From contig DDSN01000129.1 in assembly GCA_002343395.1 (NCBI GenBank), positions 1 through 5,677 of the forward strand: a DNA stretch of 5,677 bases. Direction: 5' to 3'. Origin of the DNA: Hyphomonadaceae bacterium UBA2389. Lineage in GTDB: Bacteria; Pseudomonadota; Alphaproteobacteria; Caulobacterales; Aquidulcibacteraceae. The notes beneath the pieces were generated by a model. That model was not told where the DNA came from. It ran no database searches and saw nothing but the letters and a program-made list of their open reading frames with translations. Positions 5,377-5,677 of the stretch are shown piece after piece (the first letter of the stretch is position 1; each line of letters starts with the position of its first letter). A program made the position numbers and the translations under genes.

Positions 5377-5406
5377 TTTACAGGTTGCTATTTAATGCTC
5401 TATATA
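5377..5406 (+). promoter_or_regulatory. Candidate sigma70-type promoter for the HTH gene
   Basis: TTTACA at 5377-5382 (one mismatch to TTGACA) is followed after 18 bases by TATATA at 5401-5406. Transcription would begin near 5413, giving a leader of about 38 bases. The -35 lies between the two dyads and the -10 lies inside dyad 2, so a protein bound to dyad 2 would block polymerase. The -10 is imperfect, and other AT-rich hexamers nearby could serve instead. Confidence 0.45.
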
Positions 5407-5449
5407 TTGCTCGTTATCGAACTTAACGATCATCATAGTGAGCATTACA
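5391..5449. promoter_or_regulatory. Dyad 2: second 59-bp operator-like unit at the HTH start
   Basis: Units TTTAATGCTCTATAT (5391-5405) and TATATTGCTCGTTAT (5403-5417), again 12 bp apart, face an inverted TGTAATGCTCACTAT (minus strand, 5435-5449). A weaker inverted unit lies at about 5423-5437. Aligned without gaps, 41 of 59 bases match dyad 1, and each unit is displaced by exactly 82 bp. The last unit ends one base before the ATG at 5451 and covers the ribosome-binding region, so occupancy could block both transcription and access to the start. The likely binder is the HTH protein encoded immediately downstream. Confidence 0.7.
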
Positions 5450-5450
5450 A

Positions 5451-5677
5451 ATGAAGGGCTCCCGCGCCAAATCCGCCCTGCCGATGGTCGTTCGCCGCGC
5501 CCTGCGCAAGCTTGGCGCGGACGTTTCGGTCGCGCGCCGAAGACGGGGCATCACCACCGAATTGATGGCGGAGCGCGCATTCATGTCTCGCAACACGCTA
5601 CGCGGCATCGAGAGCGGCGATCCAACGGCCTCAATGGCAAACTACGCGACGGTGCTGTTCGTGCTGGGCATGACCGA
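5451..5677 (+). CDS. XRE-type HTH regulator, HipB-like putative antitoxin (3' end outside window)
   Basis: The first 75 codons of a DNA-binding protein that runs off the right edge. After a basic tail (MKGSRAKSALPMVVRRAL) comes KLGADVSVARRRRGIT (20-35), then TELMAERAFMSRNTLRGIESGDP (36-58), a Cro/C1-type helix-turn-helix with the usual SRxTLxxIE-GDP recognition helix and turn, and then NYATVLFVLGMT. This pattern is typical of small HTH proteins encoded directly before HipA-like kinase toxins, so a hipBA-like toxin-antitoxin pair is likely; the hipA part would be beyond the window. The ATG at 5451 lacks a strong Shine-Dalgarno (only GAG eight bases before). The operator-like dyads upstream fit autoregulation, the norm for HipB. 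The alternative is a stand-alone element regulator. The HTH assignment is firm; the partner toxin is inferred. Confidence 0.85.
   Translation, partial: MKGSRAKSALPMVVRRALRKLGADVSVARRRRGITTELMAERAFMSRNTLRGIESGDPTASMANYATVLFVLGMT

Larger units (their letters stand above)
3681..5677. mobile_element. Left end of a tRNA-Gly-integrated element (partial)
   Basis: From base 3681 the tRNA sequence is replaced by foreign sequence carrying repeat clusters, a tyrosine recombinase reading inward, and an HTH regulator with a complex operator. The right end is outside the window. The combination of a tRNA 3' remnant, an adjacent integrase and direct repeats between them is the standard arrangement of a genomic island, ICE or prophage boundary. 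No phage structural or conjugation gene is visible, so the element class cannot be decided. Confidence 0.82.

Noticed and set aside
5309..5449. CRISPR array, transposon terminal repeats or MITE
   Set aside because: There are no uniform repeat-spacer units and no transposase or target duplication between the arms; the units sit at a promoter in front of an HTH gene.

Overview
The window looks like a GC-rich alphaproteobacterial chromosome. The evidence is an alphaproteobacterial-style gene cluster (a CnoX-type chaperedoxin with an intact WCGPC site, a stand-alone LON substrate-binding protein, a Trm112-family protein and a DUF971 protein), strong G/C bias at third codon positions, and a tRNA-Gly(GCC) type sequence. 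A Caulobacterales/Hyphomonadaceae-like host is a guess from general flavour only.

Left part (about 1-3635) is ordinary core chromosome. Five genes run leftward as one tight operon: a YbaK/ProXp-ala type tRNA deacylase (2790-2239), the thioredoxin-TPR protein CnoX (2223-1324), a LON substrate-binding domain protein (1327-671), a Trm112-family small protein (674-492) and a DUF971 protein (495-118). Three successive junctions are 4-base ATGA/GTGA stop-start overlaps, so translation is probably coupled. A GC-rich hairpin directly after the DUF971 stop may end the operon. The general theme is protein and translation quality control. A DUF6065 protein (2836-3591) is divergently transcribed from a gap of only 45 bp.

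At 3636-3680 the sequence is the 3' part of a tRNA-Gly(GCC) gene on the minus strand. It runs from the anticodon loop to CCA, and the 5' half is missing. Immediately to its right come four 10-bp-phased ATTCC-type repeats, four GGTAGCA direct repeats, and a complete tyrosine recombinase (3913-5250) reading away from the tRNA fragment. This is the end of an integrative element (prophage, ICE or genomic island) inserted in the anticodon loop. An intact tRNA-Gly would be expected at the far, unseen end.

Inside the element, after the integrase, is an AT-rich 142-bp regulatory region (5309-5450). It holds two related 59-bp dyads exactly 82 bp apart. Each is built from 15-bp units (TNTAWTGCTCNNTAT-like, each beginning with a -10-like hexamer), two in direct orientation 12 bp apart facing one clear and one weaker inverted unit. 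The second dyad ends one base before the ATG of an XRE-type HTH gene (5451 onward, cut by the window end). The protein resembles HipB-like antitoxins that precede HipA-like toxins. The duplicated dyad is the most distinctive structure in the window and is a strong candidate for an autoregulatory operator.
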